Shown here in pieces: positions 46,960 to 56,802 of a stretch of 64,000 bases of DNA. The stretch is taken from positions 23,132 through 87,131 of the forward strand of contig JBCCQH010000013.1 in NCBI GenBank assembly GCA_039024435.1, read 5' to 3'. Every line of letters starts with the position of its first letter. The first letter of the stretch is position 1. The stretch is from JBCCQH01 sp039024435 (GTDB taxonomy: Bacteria > Bacteroidota > Bacteroidia > J057 > JADKCL01). The translations under genes were made by a program, and so were the position numbers. The notes under the pieces were generated by a model. It saw only the letters and a list, made by a program, of their open reading frames with translations, was not told the origin of the DNA and searched no databases.

Positions 46960-48495
46960 ATGGAAGCAATCATTGGACTCATCATTCTCATCTTGGCCTT
47001 CGGGCTGATTATCAAGGCCACCATCAACAGTGGCAATCCTGTCGGGGCGATCTTTGCGATCCTTGGTGCGTTGTTTGGGGCAGTCGGTAGCGGGCTGTAC
47101 CATCTGTTCATGATCAACCATGCGCGGAGGCGTGGAGTACATGGGACCGCACGTTTTATGAATTGGGTGGAGAAGCCTCAATTGCTCTCCCGGGCCAACA
47201 AAGGGCTGGTCATCGATGGGCACAGACGTTTATCAGAGAAGAGATCCTTTCAGCACATGGTGTGTATTGCGCCGACCGGGCTGGGAAAAACCACCAAGAT
47301 CATCATTCCGAACTTGCTTCAAATGAAAAATGCCTCCGCCGTGGTGACTGATCCTTCTGGAGAAATCTACCAACGCACTGCGGGCTATTTGCAATCCCGG
47401 GGCTTTGTGACCAAGGAAGTCCGTTTCGAAGACTTGAGCCGGTCGCTTTGCTACAATCCCCTCTTCAGGGCGAAAAGCTACGCGGAAATGAAGCAGGTCG
47501 CGACCGTCCTTGTCAATACAGCTTTCCCCGATGCGAAGGGTGATGCGGCATTCTGGAATTCGTCCGCGGTGAACATCCTGAACATCTTCATTCGCTTATT
47601 GGCCCAGGAGGATGCTCGGTTTCAGAACCTGCACAACCTCCGCTACTTGCTCAATTCTTTTGGCCGTGATGGAGCCGCGCTCAATGATTTCGTCGCCCGC
47701 AATGCCGACCCATCCACCTTTGCGGAATACCAGGGATTCCTCGTACAGGACGACAAAGTGATCCAGGGCGCGCTTTCGACCGCTCGCAATGCGCTCGACA
47801 AGGTATCAGATCCGCGGATCGCAAAGCTGACCAGCATGGAATCATTGCATTTTGAGGAAATTCGTCAGCAACCCACTGTGATTTATCTGATCATGCCAGA
47901 GCACAAGGTCAGCTATTACAGTTTCCTGCTTCAATTGTTCTTTTCTCAGTTGATGGAATCGCTCATGCAGCATCCGGTCCCTAGCCAACCATTCCTTCCG
48001 GTGTATCTCCTGCTGGATGAATTTGGGAACATGGGCAAGTTCCCGGATTTCTCAGCCGTACTGACGACTCTGCGAAAGTACCAAGTGTCCTGCACCATGA
48101 TCCTGCAAAGTACCCGGCAGTTGATCAATACTTACGGTGAGGCCGATGCTGGAACCATCCTGGAAGGGGGCGCGGCCAGTAAGGTCTTTTTTCCGGCTTT
48201 GGGCATTAAGACTACCGAAGAACTGGAAAGGGTCCTGGGCAAACAGACCCTTTGGTATGTGGAGCCAGGTATGAACAGATCGGAACGCGAAATCGCTCGT
48301 AGCTTATTGACCTCAGACGAAATCCGCAGAATGCGCGACGATCAGGCATTGTTCCTGCACACCAATAAACGTCCTGTTCGCCTCTCGATGACTCCGTACT
48401 ACAAGGATGGACAGATGAGATCCCGGTCGGAAATGACCCCCTTGCAGCCTCCCATTACCAATCCCGGTCATTTGGATTTGCTGTCTCTGTCCTGA
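46960..48495 (+). CDS. TraG/VirD4-type coupling protein
   Basis: A membrane-bound ATPase that feeds the relaxase-DNA complex to a type IV secretion channel. Two hydrophobic helices lie at the N-terminus (IIGLIILILAFGLII and GAIFAILGALFGAVGSG). Walker A is APTGLGKTTKIIIP at residues 104-117, followed by VVTDPSGEIY and Walker B LLLDEFGNMGKFPDF. 511 residues is normal for the shorter TraG-like forms. As the only transfer-machine gene present, it implies use of another element's channel. Its 3' end overlaps the next, convergent gene by 28 bp. Confidence 0.93.
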   Translation: MEAIIGLIILILAFGLIIKATINSGNPVGAIFAILGALFGAVGSGLYHLFMINHARRRGVHGTARFMNWVEKPQLLSRANKGLVIDGHRRLSEKRSFQHMVCIAPTGLGKTTKIIIPNLLQMKNASAVVTDPSGEIYQRTAGYLQSRGFVTKEVRFEDLSRSLCYNPLFRAKSYAEMKQVATVLVNTAFPDAKGDAAFWNSSAVNILNIFIRLLAQEDARFQNLHNLRYLLNSFGRDGAALNDFVARNADPSTFAEYQGFLVQDDKVIQGALSTARNALDKVSDPRIAKLTSMESLHFEEIRQQPTVIYLIMPEHKVSYYSFLLQLFFSQLMESLMQHPVPSQPFLPVYLLLDEFGNMGKFPDFSAVLTTLRKYQVSCTMILQSTRQLINTYGEADAGTILEGGAASKVFFPALGIKTTEELERVLGKQTLWYVEPGMNRSEREIARSLLTSDEIRRMRDDQALFLHTNKRPVRLSMTPYYKDGQMRSRSEMTPLQPPITNPGHLDLLSLS

Positions 48496-48932
48496 TCCAA
48501 TTGTTGGTCGATGTAGGCCACGAAGTCCGGGTTCTGAAATGGCTTGATCTCCTTCCAGACCTTCTTTGCTATTGGGCGAGAAAAGAAGCGACGAATATCC
48601 TTATCCATTCCGGCAAAGGGCTTGATTTGACCCATTCTTTCTGCCTGATGCGCAGTAAACAAATGAAGTACTGCAGAAAGGATGAAAAATCGTTCCTGAT
48701 CGGTAATCGGCTGGGTGGACAAGCTCACGGCATTGCTTCGTATTCTTTTCAGGGCATCGGAATCCGTGTACAGGCCCCATATTTCCCGATGGTTGCGTAC
48801 GATGGCCAGCAGGTTTTGAACCTTTCTCGCTTTGGCATCGTGGCGAAAACTAAAAGCTGCGACAATGAAGCCGCTGATCAATAACACAGATTGCAGAACT
48901 GTGAACCATTCTGTTTTGAGATAGTCAATCAA
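48468..48932 (-). CDS. Single-pass membrane protein, 154 residues
   Basis: One hydrophobic helix (SVLLISGFIVAAFSF) near the N-terminus, then a basic helical region. It ends within the coupling-protein gene, convergent with 28 bp overlap. It resembles small proteins of the DUF4760 type in layout (single helix followed by soluble helices), similar to the 61254 gene, but no firm family is assigned. Confidence 0.65.
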   Translation of the reverse strand: MIDYLKTEWFTVLQSVLLISGFIVAAFSFRHDAKARKVQNLLAIVRNHREIWGLYTDSDALKRIRSNAVSLSTQPITDQERFFILSAVLHLFTAHQAERMGQIKPFAGMDKDIRRFFSRPIAKKVWKEIKPFQNPDFVAYIDQQLDQDRDSKSK

Positions 48933-48973
48933 ACCATTGGGTTACTGAGCTACCATCATAGCCCAGGCCCGAA

Positions 48974-48997
48974 CAAAAGGAAAGGGGCCGAAGCCCC
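48974..48997 (-). terminator. Intrinsic terminator
   Basis: GGGGC-TTCG-GCCCC on the minus strand is followed by TTTCCTTTT. It ends the 89-residue gene at 49022-49291. Confidence 0.75.
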
Positions 48998-49021
48998 AAA
49001 TTGATCCATCTGGCAATTGGT

Positions 49022-49291
49022 TCAATGATCAGGAATTTCTTGTTTGGCATTGGTGAATATGTAGCGCGGGACGATCACAATTTCTTCATCGGGACCACAG
49101 CCAGCGGATTCCGGGAGTTTGCCTTTTAGTTCCCCGGTCTTTCGAATTCCGATCACCACGAAATCTCCATTTTCCAATTCCCAAAGGTCTGGACAACCTT
49201 CCAGGGCAGCGGAGCCGCCTGCCTCGATTACTTCTGGCAAAGTGTGAGGATCAGGGCCGATCCTTTTCTTGAATTCTAGTTTTTCGTTCAT
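49022..49291 (-). CDS. Small hypothetical protein, 89 residues
   Basis: Begins MNEKLEFKKRIGPDP and holds a compact GCPDLWELENGDFVVIGI segment. It is divergent from the XRE regulator, with 107 bp between the starts, and has its own terminator. It is acidic overall. No family is recognised. Confidence 0.7.
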   Translation of the reverse strand: MNEKLEFKKRIGPDPHTLPEVIEAGGSAALEGCPDLWELENGDFVVIGIRKTGELKGKLPESAGCGPDEEIVIVPRYIFTNAKQEIPDH

Positions 49292-49398
49292 ATCGATTCA
49301 TTTTGCGTGGATAATCCTTCTCTGGAAAATAGGAATGTAATACAATGATGTCAAATGTGACAGCACATATTTCATGAATCAAACTCTATTTGTTGCCT

Positions 49399-49671
49399 AT
49401 GGGCAGCACTTCCAGTCAACTGAAAGACTATCGCAACCAGGTCAAAACCCGGTTTGCTGCTCATTTGAAGCAAGTGCGGGAAGCCAAAGGTTTGACCGGA
49501 ACAGAGCTGGCCCGCCGCGCTGTACTTGATCGCGGGAATTATTATCGCTTGGAGGGAGGTAAAGTTAATCCGAGCTTGAGTATGCTGGTCCGACTGGCTG
49601 CGGCATTGGAAATGAGCTTGGAAGAATTTCTTGAAGGGCTTGTGATCGAGGTTGATCTAAATAGATTATAG
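49399..49671 (+). CDS. XRE-family DNA-binding regulator
   Basis: 90 residues with a lambda-repressor-like helix-turn-helix: LKQVREAKGLTGTELARRAV and LDRGNYYRLEGGKVNPSLSM. The ATG at 49399 follows two in-frame TTG codons. Probably binds its own operator in the 107-bp divergent space shared with the 89-residue gene. The PIN-like gene begins 32 bp after its stop, giving a regulator-plus-nuclease pair like some type II toxin-antitoxin or defence modules. Confidence 0.85.
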   Translation: MGSTSSQLKDYRNQVKTRFAAHLKQVREAKGLTGTELARRAVLDRGNYYRLEGGKVNPSLSMLVRLAAALEMSLEEFLEGLVIEVDLNRL

Positions 49672-49703
49672 AAATCCAAAGAATCGATTCACTTTTGTCG
49701 AGT

Positions 49704-50531
49704 ATGCGAATTATTTGTGATACCAATGCGTGGTACAAGATTGGAGCCAAAGGGTTGCCCTCATTGCCAACAGGTTCTAGATTAATCGGAACCTACTGCT
49801 CTCTCGAGGAATTAACCTCTACAAACAATCTAGTTGGAGGCCCATCACGAAAAGAAGCTGCGGAAAATGCGATCAGATCATTCATTCGAGTTTGCAAGGG
49901 GCAACGACAAGAATACTTTTTCCATCCTTGGGATTTTATCAAATGGAAAGACAATGATATTGTGCCCTACAATCCTTTAGAGCATTTTAAGTCATTATTT
50001 CTATTTCTTTCTGCAATAGCAAATGGCGATTCAGTTTCGAATGAGTTCAAGGATTATGTGAATGCTACAAATGCACGATATTCTTTATGGGTTGATTTCT
50101 ATACTGAAAATGGTAAGGAGATACATGCACGTTTAAATGACAAAAACCGCCGAAGAAACCATTTGAAGGAGGATTCGACATTTCTCAACAGAGACCATAC
50201 ATCATTTTTTGTTGGTGTAGCGACTGTGCCCGGTTGCAAAGAAGCCATTGCTCAAGCTAATGGAATGATTCCAAACCTCTGCATGGGGATTTCCAACACT
50301 TTTAATTGGGACGAGCTTGAACTATTTCAGGGAGTGCTAGGTGTTTGGCACAACGAAATTGAAACAGGAGCTGTTACAAGCATTGAAGTAAATGATTTTC
50401 ACGATCTCCACAATATGGTTTATGTAAGCCCAGGCGATAAGTACTGGACAGAAGATGGACTTTGGAAGAGAAGAATAGAAAAGGCCGGACTAACAGAGTA
50501 CCTATTCTCGCCTGAAGTTACCGACAAATAG
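49704..50531 (+). CDS. PIN-like nuclease candidate, 275 residues
   Basis: The N-terminus MRIICDTNAWYKIG matches the first strand and acidic residue (D6) of PIN-like RNases. A C-terminal NDFHDLHNMVYVSPGDKYWTED stretch holds the further acidic residues and the T-x-D pattern of that fold. The product is much longer than a VapC toxin (about 130 residues), with a helical insert between the halves. Coupled to the XRE gene 32 bp upstream. I infer an RNA-cleaving effector under repressor control; the target is unknown. Confidence 0.7.
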   Translation: MRIICDTNAWYKIGAKGLPSLPTGSRLIGTYCSLEELTSTNNLVGGPSRKEAAENAIRSFIRVCKGQRQEYFFHPWDFIKWKDNDIVPYNPLEHFKSLFLFLSAIANGDSVSNEFKDYVNATNARYSLWVDFYTENGKEIHARLNDKNRRRNHLKEDSTFLNRDHTSFFVGVATVPGCKEAIAQANGMIPNLCMGISNTFNWDELELFQGVLGVWHNEIETGAVTSIEVNDFHDLHNMVYVSPGDKYWTEDGLWKRRIEKAGLTEYLFSPEVTDK

Positions 50532-50571
50532 TAAATACATTTTTGACTCTACAATCCGATTGGATCAGTTG

Positions 50572-50991
50572 CTACAATTTTTTTTCAAACATAAGTACAG
50601 GAATCGCATGAGCCGTTGGAACTGATTGTGACAAATAGAATCCTTGGTTTTTCAAATATTGGATACCCTTTTTATTAGTTGCTTTGACAGAAGTGCCAAG
50701 GTATTTCACATTGCCTTTTCTTGCCTCCATTTCCAGATTCCTCAATAGGAGAGTTGAAATGTTCCTACTCCGGAAGCGAGGGTGAACATAACTAGCAATT
50801 TGAATCCAGTAGCTACTCCCTGAGGGTGCTGTCGATAAAATGCCCAAAGTTACCCCCATTTTCCTTGCGACGTAGAATCGATCTTCCCAATGAAATTCCA
50901 AGTCAGATTTCTCTTGTGGGGTGAATTGGTCATACCAATTCTGCAGCTCTTCAATCTGAGGAGTCCGTACATTGGTGATTTGCAGATTCAT
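50572..50991 (-). CDS. GNAT-like acetyltransferase
   Basis: 139 residues from ATG 50991 (MNLQITNVRTPQIEELQ); an in-frame ATG nine codons upstream is possible. The acetyl-CoA region reads SYVHPRFRSRNISTLLLRNLEMEA, the usual Q/R-x-x-G/N-x-A/S pattern in altered form, followed by FLxxQGF-like KNQGFYLS. The R-x-x-G signature is weak (RSRNIS), so activity is uncertain. It converges on the PIN-like gene and lies downstream of the STAND operon, with an 80-bp gap. Confidence 0.72.
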   Translation of the reverse strand: MNLQITNVRTPQIEELQNWYDQFTPQEKSDLEFHWEDRFYVARKMGVTLGILSTAPSGSSYWIQIASYVHPRFRSRNISTLLLRNLEMEARKGNVKYLGTSVKATNKKGIQYLKNQGFYLSQSVPTAHAIPVLMFEKKL

Positions 50992-51104
50992 ATACGAAGA
51001 AATGAAAAAATAGCGCATTTGTAGAGGGCAAAGTTGGGTTTCCGAAAACCCGAATCAGCAAATCTATCCATGTGATATATTTTTCCTAGCCTCTGGATGC
51101 GAGA

Positions 51105-52526
51105 TTACTTACTTGTAATAGTCAAAGTCATTGCTATTCCAAACAGTCCTTGGTAGTGCAGATCGATACCAAGAAATTCCCAACGCCAACGACGGGGCGC
51201 CCATTTCGCATCTAGCAGGCACGATATTTCACTTTCAGTAAACATACCGACTCCTGTATGATCCTCCCCCCAAACTTCTACAAGATGATTTACCAGAGTC
51301 TCGATTTCCTTGAAGAACCAAAATTCCGAATACGTCGTGGGTTCCCACACGAAATGAATCTTGTTTTCCCCTGATGGCAAAAGACTTCGGTATACAGTGT
51401 TGAAGAAGTTGAGAAATTTGTGATCCAACTCTCGGCGGTACGTTGTTTCCCCTGCACCGTCTTCTGAAACTACCAGATCCCAACCGGGCAGTTCCAAAAT
51501 TTGAACGACTTGATCCAAGAAATCGAAATGAGAGTGCAGAAGCGGCTTCCAGTTGCCCACCTGCTCGATAAACTCCGAAACATTCAACACTTCAGTTTCG
51601 ATTTTCAGGTGCTCAAAAACGGCTTTTGCCTTGTGCTTCCCTTTTTTATCGTTCGTGATGTAATAATCACAATGCCCGGCATAAAACGCATGCCTAGCAT
51701 CATTGAGAAAGTTGGGAAACCCATTCTTTTGGGTAATCTTTTCTGGTCTGAATCCCAGGAGGTCAAGATTCATGTAGGTCGCTATAAAGTAGGAATACCT
51801 CGAAACTTGATTATCCTGACCGTTTTTGGAAGCATATTCCAAGGTAAAACCAGAAAAGTCTCTTCCGAACGTAGTGTTGGGAAGAGTTGCATCCAGTCGC
51901 TCAATTACGTTTTCCCAATTTGAGACTTCCCGAGGAAGCTCAACATTGTCTTTCACTTGACTTCTGATTTCCTTGTAGCGATCTGGCTCTGCCCACATGT
52001 TATTCGAAAGATCCTGTAAGTCCTTTACAACATCAAGAAGTGTTCCTCCATCCATCGTGCGTGGTAGCATTGCAGCAAGAGATTCAAAGGTCTCGGTGTC
52101 TTGCTTAATTGCTTCGACATCAATTCCTGTTCCGACCTTTAGCAATTCCGTAATGGCGTCTCCCATGCCGAATTCATTGAGTTCTGAGATCAACTCATCC
52201 CAATCAAACAACTTTTCACCGCGCCGTTCAACTTGCTCTTTGTAAAATCTTGCCGGAGCTGTGATTTCAGGAACAACCTTGTCTTTCCCGAAATATTGGA
52301 CCAAGCAATGCCCTGCGGTCAACTTCGAAATGTTTTCCAGGTCTTTCTCGATGAAGTCATTGTATGCTGGCCCTTTGGATGGGATTAGGTCGTCCAGGTG
52401 GGCATCTGAGTATGGGATAAGAACTGAGGACCTCCATTTCTGAATTAGATCACTCAATCCTTCGAATTCTGCTATTGGATTTTTCAAGGAGGTAAAGACG
52501 TTCCAATCGAAGTATACCCGTATCAT
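51105..52526 (-). CDS. Large PIN-like nuclease candidate, partner of the STAND ATPase
   Basis: A 473-residue protein starting MIRVYFDWNVFTSLK, where D7 is the first acidic residue of a PIN-like fold, followed by IPYSDAHLDDLI (D41, D45, D46) and, near residue 290, HCDYYITNDKKGKHKA, the T-N-D region. The last 140 residues form an extra domain with no known motif. The ATG overlaps the stop of the ATPase gene by 4 bp. This coupling makes it a likely effector of the same system. It is not similar in size to VapC toxins. Confidence 0.72.
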   Translation of the reverse strand: MIRVYFDWNVFTSLKNPIAEFEGLSDLIQKWRSSVLIPYSDAHLDDLIPSKGPAYNDFIEKDLENISKLTAGHCLVQYFGKDKVVPEITAPARFYKEQVERRGEKLFDWDELISELNEFGMGDAITELLKVGTGIDVEAIKQDTETFESLAAMLPRTMDGGTLLDVVKDLQDLSNNMWAEPDRYKEIRSQVKDNVELPREVSNWENVIERLDATLPNTTFGRDFSGFTLEYASKNGQDNQVSRYSYFIATYMNLDLLGFRPEKITQKNGFPNFLNDARHAFYAGHCDYYITNDKKGKHKAKAVFEHLKIETEVLNVSEFIEQVGNWKPLLHSHFDFLDQVVQILELPGWDLVVSEDGAGETTYRRELDHKFLNFFNTVYRSLLPSGENKIHFVWEPTTYSEFWFFKEIETLVNHLVEVWGEDHTGVGMFTESEISCLLDAKWAPRRWRWEFLGIDLHYQGLFGIAMTLTITSK

Positions 52527-55500
52527 AGCCTTTCCTTTCCATTCTTTTTAGCCCGATCCCATTTTAGCTTCATCCCGGATTCAGGAAATTTGAATATACC
52601 AAATCCAGTATTGCGAATATCCCGCCCCTTGGGAAGATCATAGCCGAATACCATTTTCTCTGCTTCGACGACCCAAATCAAGGACATATCCAATTCCGAA
52701 AGCCTTTTCTCCAGGAAACCTTTTCGAACGAGCATGCATGAAGGTCCAGCCTCCATAACGCTGGGATCCATGCAGACAATCTCTCCCAGCGGCAATTTTA
52801 ACTTTCCCTCCTCAGCGGCAAATTCCAACCCCTCGGCAAGATGAGCATGGGGTTTGTAATAGCTGATGACCTCTTCTTTACTGTAATCAAATTCTTCCTC
52901 CCAAAGGAAGTTTGTGGTCGTTCTGTACAGAACCAGCGATTTTCCTCCTACAAAATGTTCACTTCCGACCAATTCCCCTCCATAGTATGAACTATTCGCG
53001 ATTGATGTCCACTGTGGAGCCCAAAAAAATTCCCTGCTAAATAATCGATAACAAGTTGAATCACTCATCCGAATATCATTGAAGGCCACTTTCTTAACAT
53101 CTGGATGGTCTAGCAACCCTAGATCAGCGTTGGCGATCAGAAAGGTCTTGATGTTCATTTCTAATCTCACCTGCTTATTTCCATGGGAATCCTTTGTTAT
53201 TTCTTCTGGTCTGTGCCTACTAATAAAAAGGTCTAGCTGAATCCATTCATTACCTCGCTGGTCGTGGATACATAGGAATTGTTCCAAAGGTGGAATATCT
53301 GTAATGTCCAATTGCCATTCTTTCAAGGACCTATTCCAGGTAGGATTTATATCTGGAACCCACCATGGAAGGGAGTATTCATCATTATAGTTAGACCATT
53401 GGGGTGTTCGTTTGATCAACATCGTAGGATCGATGTCGCGGACGTACGGAAGATGGCTTCCCAGGTATGGCATTTCGCCTTTTTCAACACGCCTCCCTGA
53501 ATCCGATAGATCGATCATGGGGATATTGTCCGCCACTCTCGCCAACAGCTCATAGAAAGCGATCCATTGATATTTCTTCCCGATCCGTTCGCCGCTGTGT
53601 CTACCACGGCCGCCTCCCTGCTGAGAGTCAAAATGGTCGAATAACTCTGGATCATAGCCCATTTCAAAAATCCTTTGAACAGCATAATTGCTCAATCCAT
53701 CATAATCAACTTTAAAGTTCCAGAAAGCACTCTGAAAGGTGTATCTACCAAAATCGCCATATTGTGAGGTCCCGCGCCCATATTCCGTCGTCATTGATCT
53801 AAGGATTGCTCCTGCACTCCAGTGTTTGTGACCATAATGCCCGTCCTCTCCTTTCGGACTATATTTTTCATCGATTTCATCGTTTGTCGGAAACTTTGAT
53901 GGAAGCGTTGAATGATACGGCGGAGCAAACCTATCTCGATCTGCATGGGGTTCAAGGTCGAGATGGGTCGCATATTCAATCACTCCTTTCGCATAATCTC
54001 TCATAAGAATATGTGGGTAAACCTCTTCGACCTCAAAAACCACGTGGTAGACGTATTCAGCCAATTCTTTCAGTTCAACCCTCTGATTGGTTCGAACGGC
54101 ACATCCGTATGCAACGGCGTAGAGCCTATCCATAACATACGGATCGTTAACATCCTCAAACTTTCGTAGTAGGACGATCAATTCCTCAATCCGATTTTCA
54201 AGGAGTGAAATCAAAGCCTTAGTAGCCGAATCACGCAGAGAGCGGTTGGAACTGGTGAAAAACCAAGCCAATACAGTCGCCCCTAACACCACAGCATCGG
54301 GCGAAAGATGCTTGGTTGAATTTGCCCGCCAGGCCCAATTAATCAGTCTTGAGACATTTGAGAATTGACCTAGTTCTCCAAATCTGGGATGAAGGAAAGA
54401 TGTTGTCCACCAGGCATCCCTTTCCGCCATCTTTTGTGGGAGCAACACTTCGTGCAAGTGATCCGCATTAAAAACAAAGTCCCTCTGCATGGCTTTGCTA
54501 AGAATGGCGTCAAGGAATCTGTAGTAAATATTTCGATCCTTAGCTTGGGACAGTTTCTCTGCGTATTCTTCTGCCTTTTTGCCGAAATTATTGCTCTTTC
54601 GCCACTTGAGGCTATTGATGAAAGCATCTGCAACCACGTAAGTTTTTTCCCACTGAGGGACACATTCAAAAAGCTCTTTTCCCGTTATTTCTGGAATCTG
54701 GACGCTAAGTGCCTCAAAATACTGACGGTTGAAATATTGCGCATCCTCAACGGTAAACAATTCGATTAGCTCATCCTTTTCAAATGAACCCATCGGATCG
54801 TCAATGTCTAGGTATTTCTCGAGCAGTTTCTGAACGTACAGATGGTCTTCGAATCGCTCATAGGCAAAATGAACGCCCTCTATTGCACCATGGCTTTCAT
54901 CCCAAAACAGGTTGACGTTTAAGACTCCTTCGGAGATGAGTATTTTTAAAGGGCGAGAAGTATTGACGCCACAAGATCTGAATGACTCAAGGGCAATTAG
55001 GTTTGCGTCCTGATAGGGAACAATTTTCGAATCATTTGAAATCATCCAATCAAGAATTCCTTCCACAGTTTTTTCCACCGGAGAAAGATTTTCATCGTAA
55101 TCAAGTTCGTGCGGATCGGCTAGCTTTTTGTTTACTCCTTCAAGGAAGAAACGGATGATTTCAGTGATTCCTCCGAAGCCTTCAGGTACCGCTCGCATCC
55201 CTTTCTTTACCAAGCCCTCGCATAGGAGTTTTAGAAACAATGGATTTTGAAATTCTGGATGGAGCAATGGTACCTGTGGTGGAGCGATTTTAAAATGTTC
55301 GAAAAAATGCTCCGATGCCTCAAACGTACTTTCAGAGAAACCCTCGTGGAATACTCGCTTTGCAAAGGATTCGTCGATATCGGCCGGAGCGATCAATTCT
55401 TCATAGCTGTCCCTAATACTTACCACAAGGCCGATCCAGGGAAAGACCTTGAATGACCTGATGAACGATTTAAGTTGGTTTTTCCAGACCCTTCGCCCCT

Positions 55501-56761
55501 CGCCCTCGTTCAAGGCATCTATGAAAACAATTATCCGCTCCTGTTTGCTTTCTGCTTTTGCATTGAGTGCACCAAGAAAAGTTGCGTCGTCTAAATGCGG
55601 TTTATGCAATTGATTCTTGAGAATTTGAGTCCAAGGCATTTCCACACTGGAAAATGATTCTCCTAAAAGCAACAAGCTAATTTGACCAATAGACGCCCGC
55701 CTATTCACAACATCAGCAATGAGGTGTGATTTTCCAATGCCTGCTTCGCCGATCAATATCATGAATGGTTTATTGACCAAATAACACGCACCAGATCTAA
55801 CAAACTCCTGAAGCTCTTCCATAGATTGGGAGAATTCATACAATTGCCTTCTAAGGGAGGCATTTCGTTCGTAGTTACTTCGATCTGAATCTACTCGTTT
55901 GATGTTCTCCCAGCACAGATTATTTACCTCTTGCAATCCGGAATCCAACGCCGTAAAATTGACTATATGGTTCCCGGAAAGGTCGACAGAAGCGTATTTT
56001 TCGCACAAGATTCGCAGAGTATTGCTGATTTGGGCGTATTCTTCTTGATGATCTTTGGATAGCGAGATTCTTGAACGCTTCTCCCAAATTGTAGCTAAGT
56101 GCTTCTTAAGCTTTTTGCGAATTTGATCTTCCCTCGAAAGGCCATCAAAATTCAACGAAATCGGTAAGTCGAAGTTTAGCTCGGGAGAATACCTGGCACC
56201 CAGGGCATCGAAGCTTTGCTGGTTGACCTTATCAAACCAATCATCAGTAAACTCCTCGATATTGAACCAATAATGACGAAGTCCTTGGTTCTCCGGTCGA
56301 ATCAATCTCTGCCTGAGCTCAAAAGCCCCCCAATACTCAAATTCAACAGAGTGACCAAGACCTTTTGCAAGTTCGGTCCACTCTTTAACAGACTCATTCC
56401 ACCGCGTTAACATTGATTTCCCTCTCCCTACTTTGGCATCAGGTCGGTCAACAGGAATTGCCACAATGTATCGCACCATTTTGGGGTGCTTACCCAAGGC
56501 CTTTTTGACCGATTTATCTAGCTGCTTCCACTGATCTGAATCGGGACTTTTGGTGAAAAATTTAGCTTGCCAGAGGTGCATCGAACCATCAGGAAATTCC
56601 CAAAAACATTCTTTTCCTGCGTCCGGCTTTCCAATCCTAACAAAATTCGAACCAATGGGATACTTTTCCTTGGCCGCGAGTTGACAGACAAGTTCTTCGA
56701 ATCCTTCGCGCTGTCCTTCAATCGCGCGAATGTTATTCCAATTGATTTGTACGGTAGTCAT
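52523..56761 (-). CDS. Nuclease-STAND ATPase, Avs-like
   Basis: A 1412-residue cytoplasmic protein. Residues 1-200 carry an Mrr-like PD-(D/E)XK domain: QREGFEELVCQLA, then GKPDAGKE (D47) and HLWQAKFF (Q65-x-K67), the QxK form of the active site. At about 335 comes Walker A LIGEAGIGKSHL, at about 413 Walker B IIVFIDALNEGEG, and then a sensor-like region LVVSIRDSYEEL, as in STAND NTPases. The last 800 residues are helical and repeat-like, fit to bind a trigger. This is the architecture of AVAST (Avs) phage-sensing proteins, which form tetramers and cut DNA when they bind a phage protein. The subtype is not assigned. Confidence 0.88.
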   Translation of the reverse strand: MTTVQINWNNIRAIEGQREGFEELVCQLAAKEKYPIGSNFVRIGKPDAGKECFWEFPDGSMHLWQAKFFTKSPDSDQWKQLDKSVKKALGKHPKMVRYIVAIPVDRPDAKVGRGKSMLTRWNESVKEWTELAKGLGHSVEFEYWGAFELRQRLIRPENQGLRHYWFNIEEFTDDWFDKVNQQSFDALGARYSPELNFDLPISLNFDGLSREDQIRKKLKKHLATIWEKRSRISLSKDHQEEYAQISNTLRILCEKYASVDLSGNHIVNFTALDSGLQEVNNLCWENIKRVDSDRSNYERNASLRRQLYEFSQSMEELQEFVRSGACYLVNKPFMILIGEAGIGKSHLIADVVNRRASIGQISLLLLGESFSSVEMPWTQILKNQLHKPHLDDATFLGALNAKAESKQERIIVFIDALNEGEGRRVWKNQLKSFIRSFKVFPWIGLVVSIRDSYEELIAPADIDESFAKRVFHEGFSESTFEASEHFFEHFKIAPPQVPLLHPEFQNPLFLKLLCEGLVKKGMRAVPEGFGGITEIIRFFLEGVNKKLADPHELDYDENLSPVEKTVEGILDWMISNDSKIVPYQDANLIALESFRSCGVNTSRPLKILISEGVLNVNLFWDESHGAIEGVHFAYERFEDHLYVQKLLEKYLDIDDPMGSFEKDELIELFTVEDAQYFNRQYFEALSVQIPEITGKELFECVPQWEKTYVVADAFINSLKWRKSNNFGKKAEEYAEKLSQAKDRNIYYRFLDAILSKAMQRDFVFNADHLHEVLLPQKMAERDAWWTTSFLHPRFGELGQFSNVSRLINWAWRANSTKHLSPDAVVLGATVLAWFFTSSNRSLRDSATKALISLLENRIEELIVLLRKFEDVNDPYVMDRLYAVAYGCAVRTNQRVELKELAEYVYHVVFEVEEVYPHILMRDYAKGVIEYATHLDLEPHADRDRFAPPYHSTLPSKFPTNDEIDEKYSPKGEDGHYGHKHWSAGAILRSMTTEYGRGTSQYGDFGRYTFQSAFWNFKVDYDGLSNYAVQRIFEMGYDPELFDHFDSQQGGGRGRHSGERIGKKYQWIAFYELLARVADNIPMIDLSDSGRRVEKGEMPYLGSHLPYVRDIDPTMLIKRTPQWSNYNDEYSLPWWVPDINPTWNRSLKEWQLDITDIPPLEQFLCIHDQRGNEWIQLDLFISRHRPEEITKDSHGNKQVRLEMNIKTFLIANADLGLLDHPDVKKVAFNDIRMSDSTCYRLFSREFFWAPQWTSIANSSYYGGELVGSEHFVGGKSLVLYRTTTNFLWEEEFDYSKEEVISYYKPHAHLAEGLEFAAEEGKLKLPLGEIVCMDPSVMEAGPSCMLVRKGFLEKRLSELDMSLIWVVEAEKMVFGYDLPKGRDIRNTGFGIFKFPESGMKLKWDRAKKNGKERL

Positions 56762-56802
56762 TATGGGATTCCTTTTTTTGTGACGGATCTGAACGAACTG
56801 GC

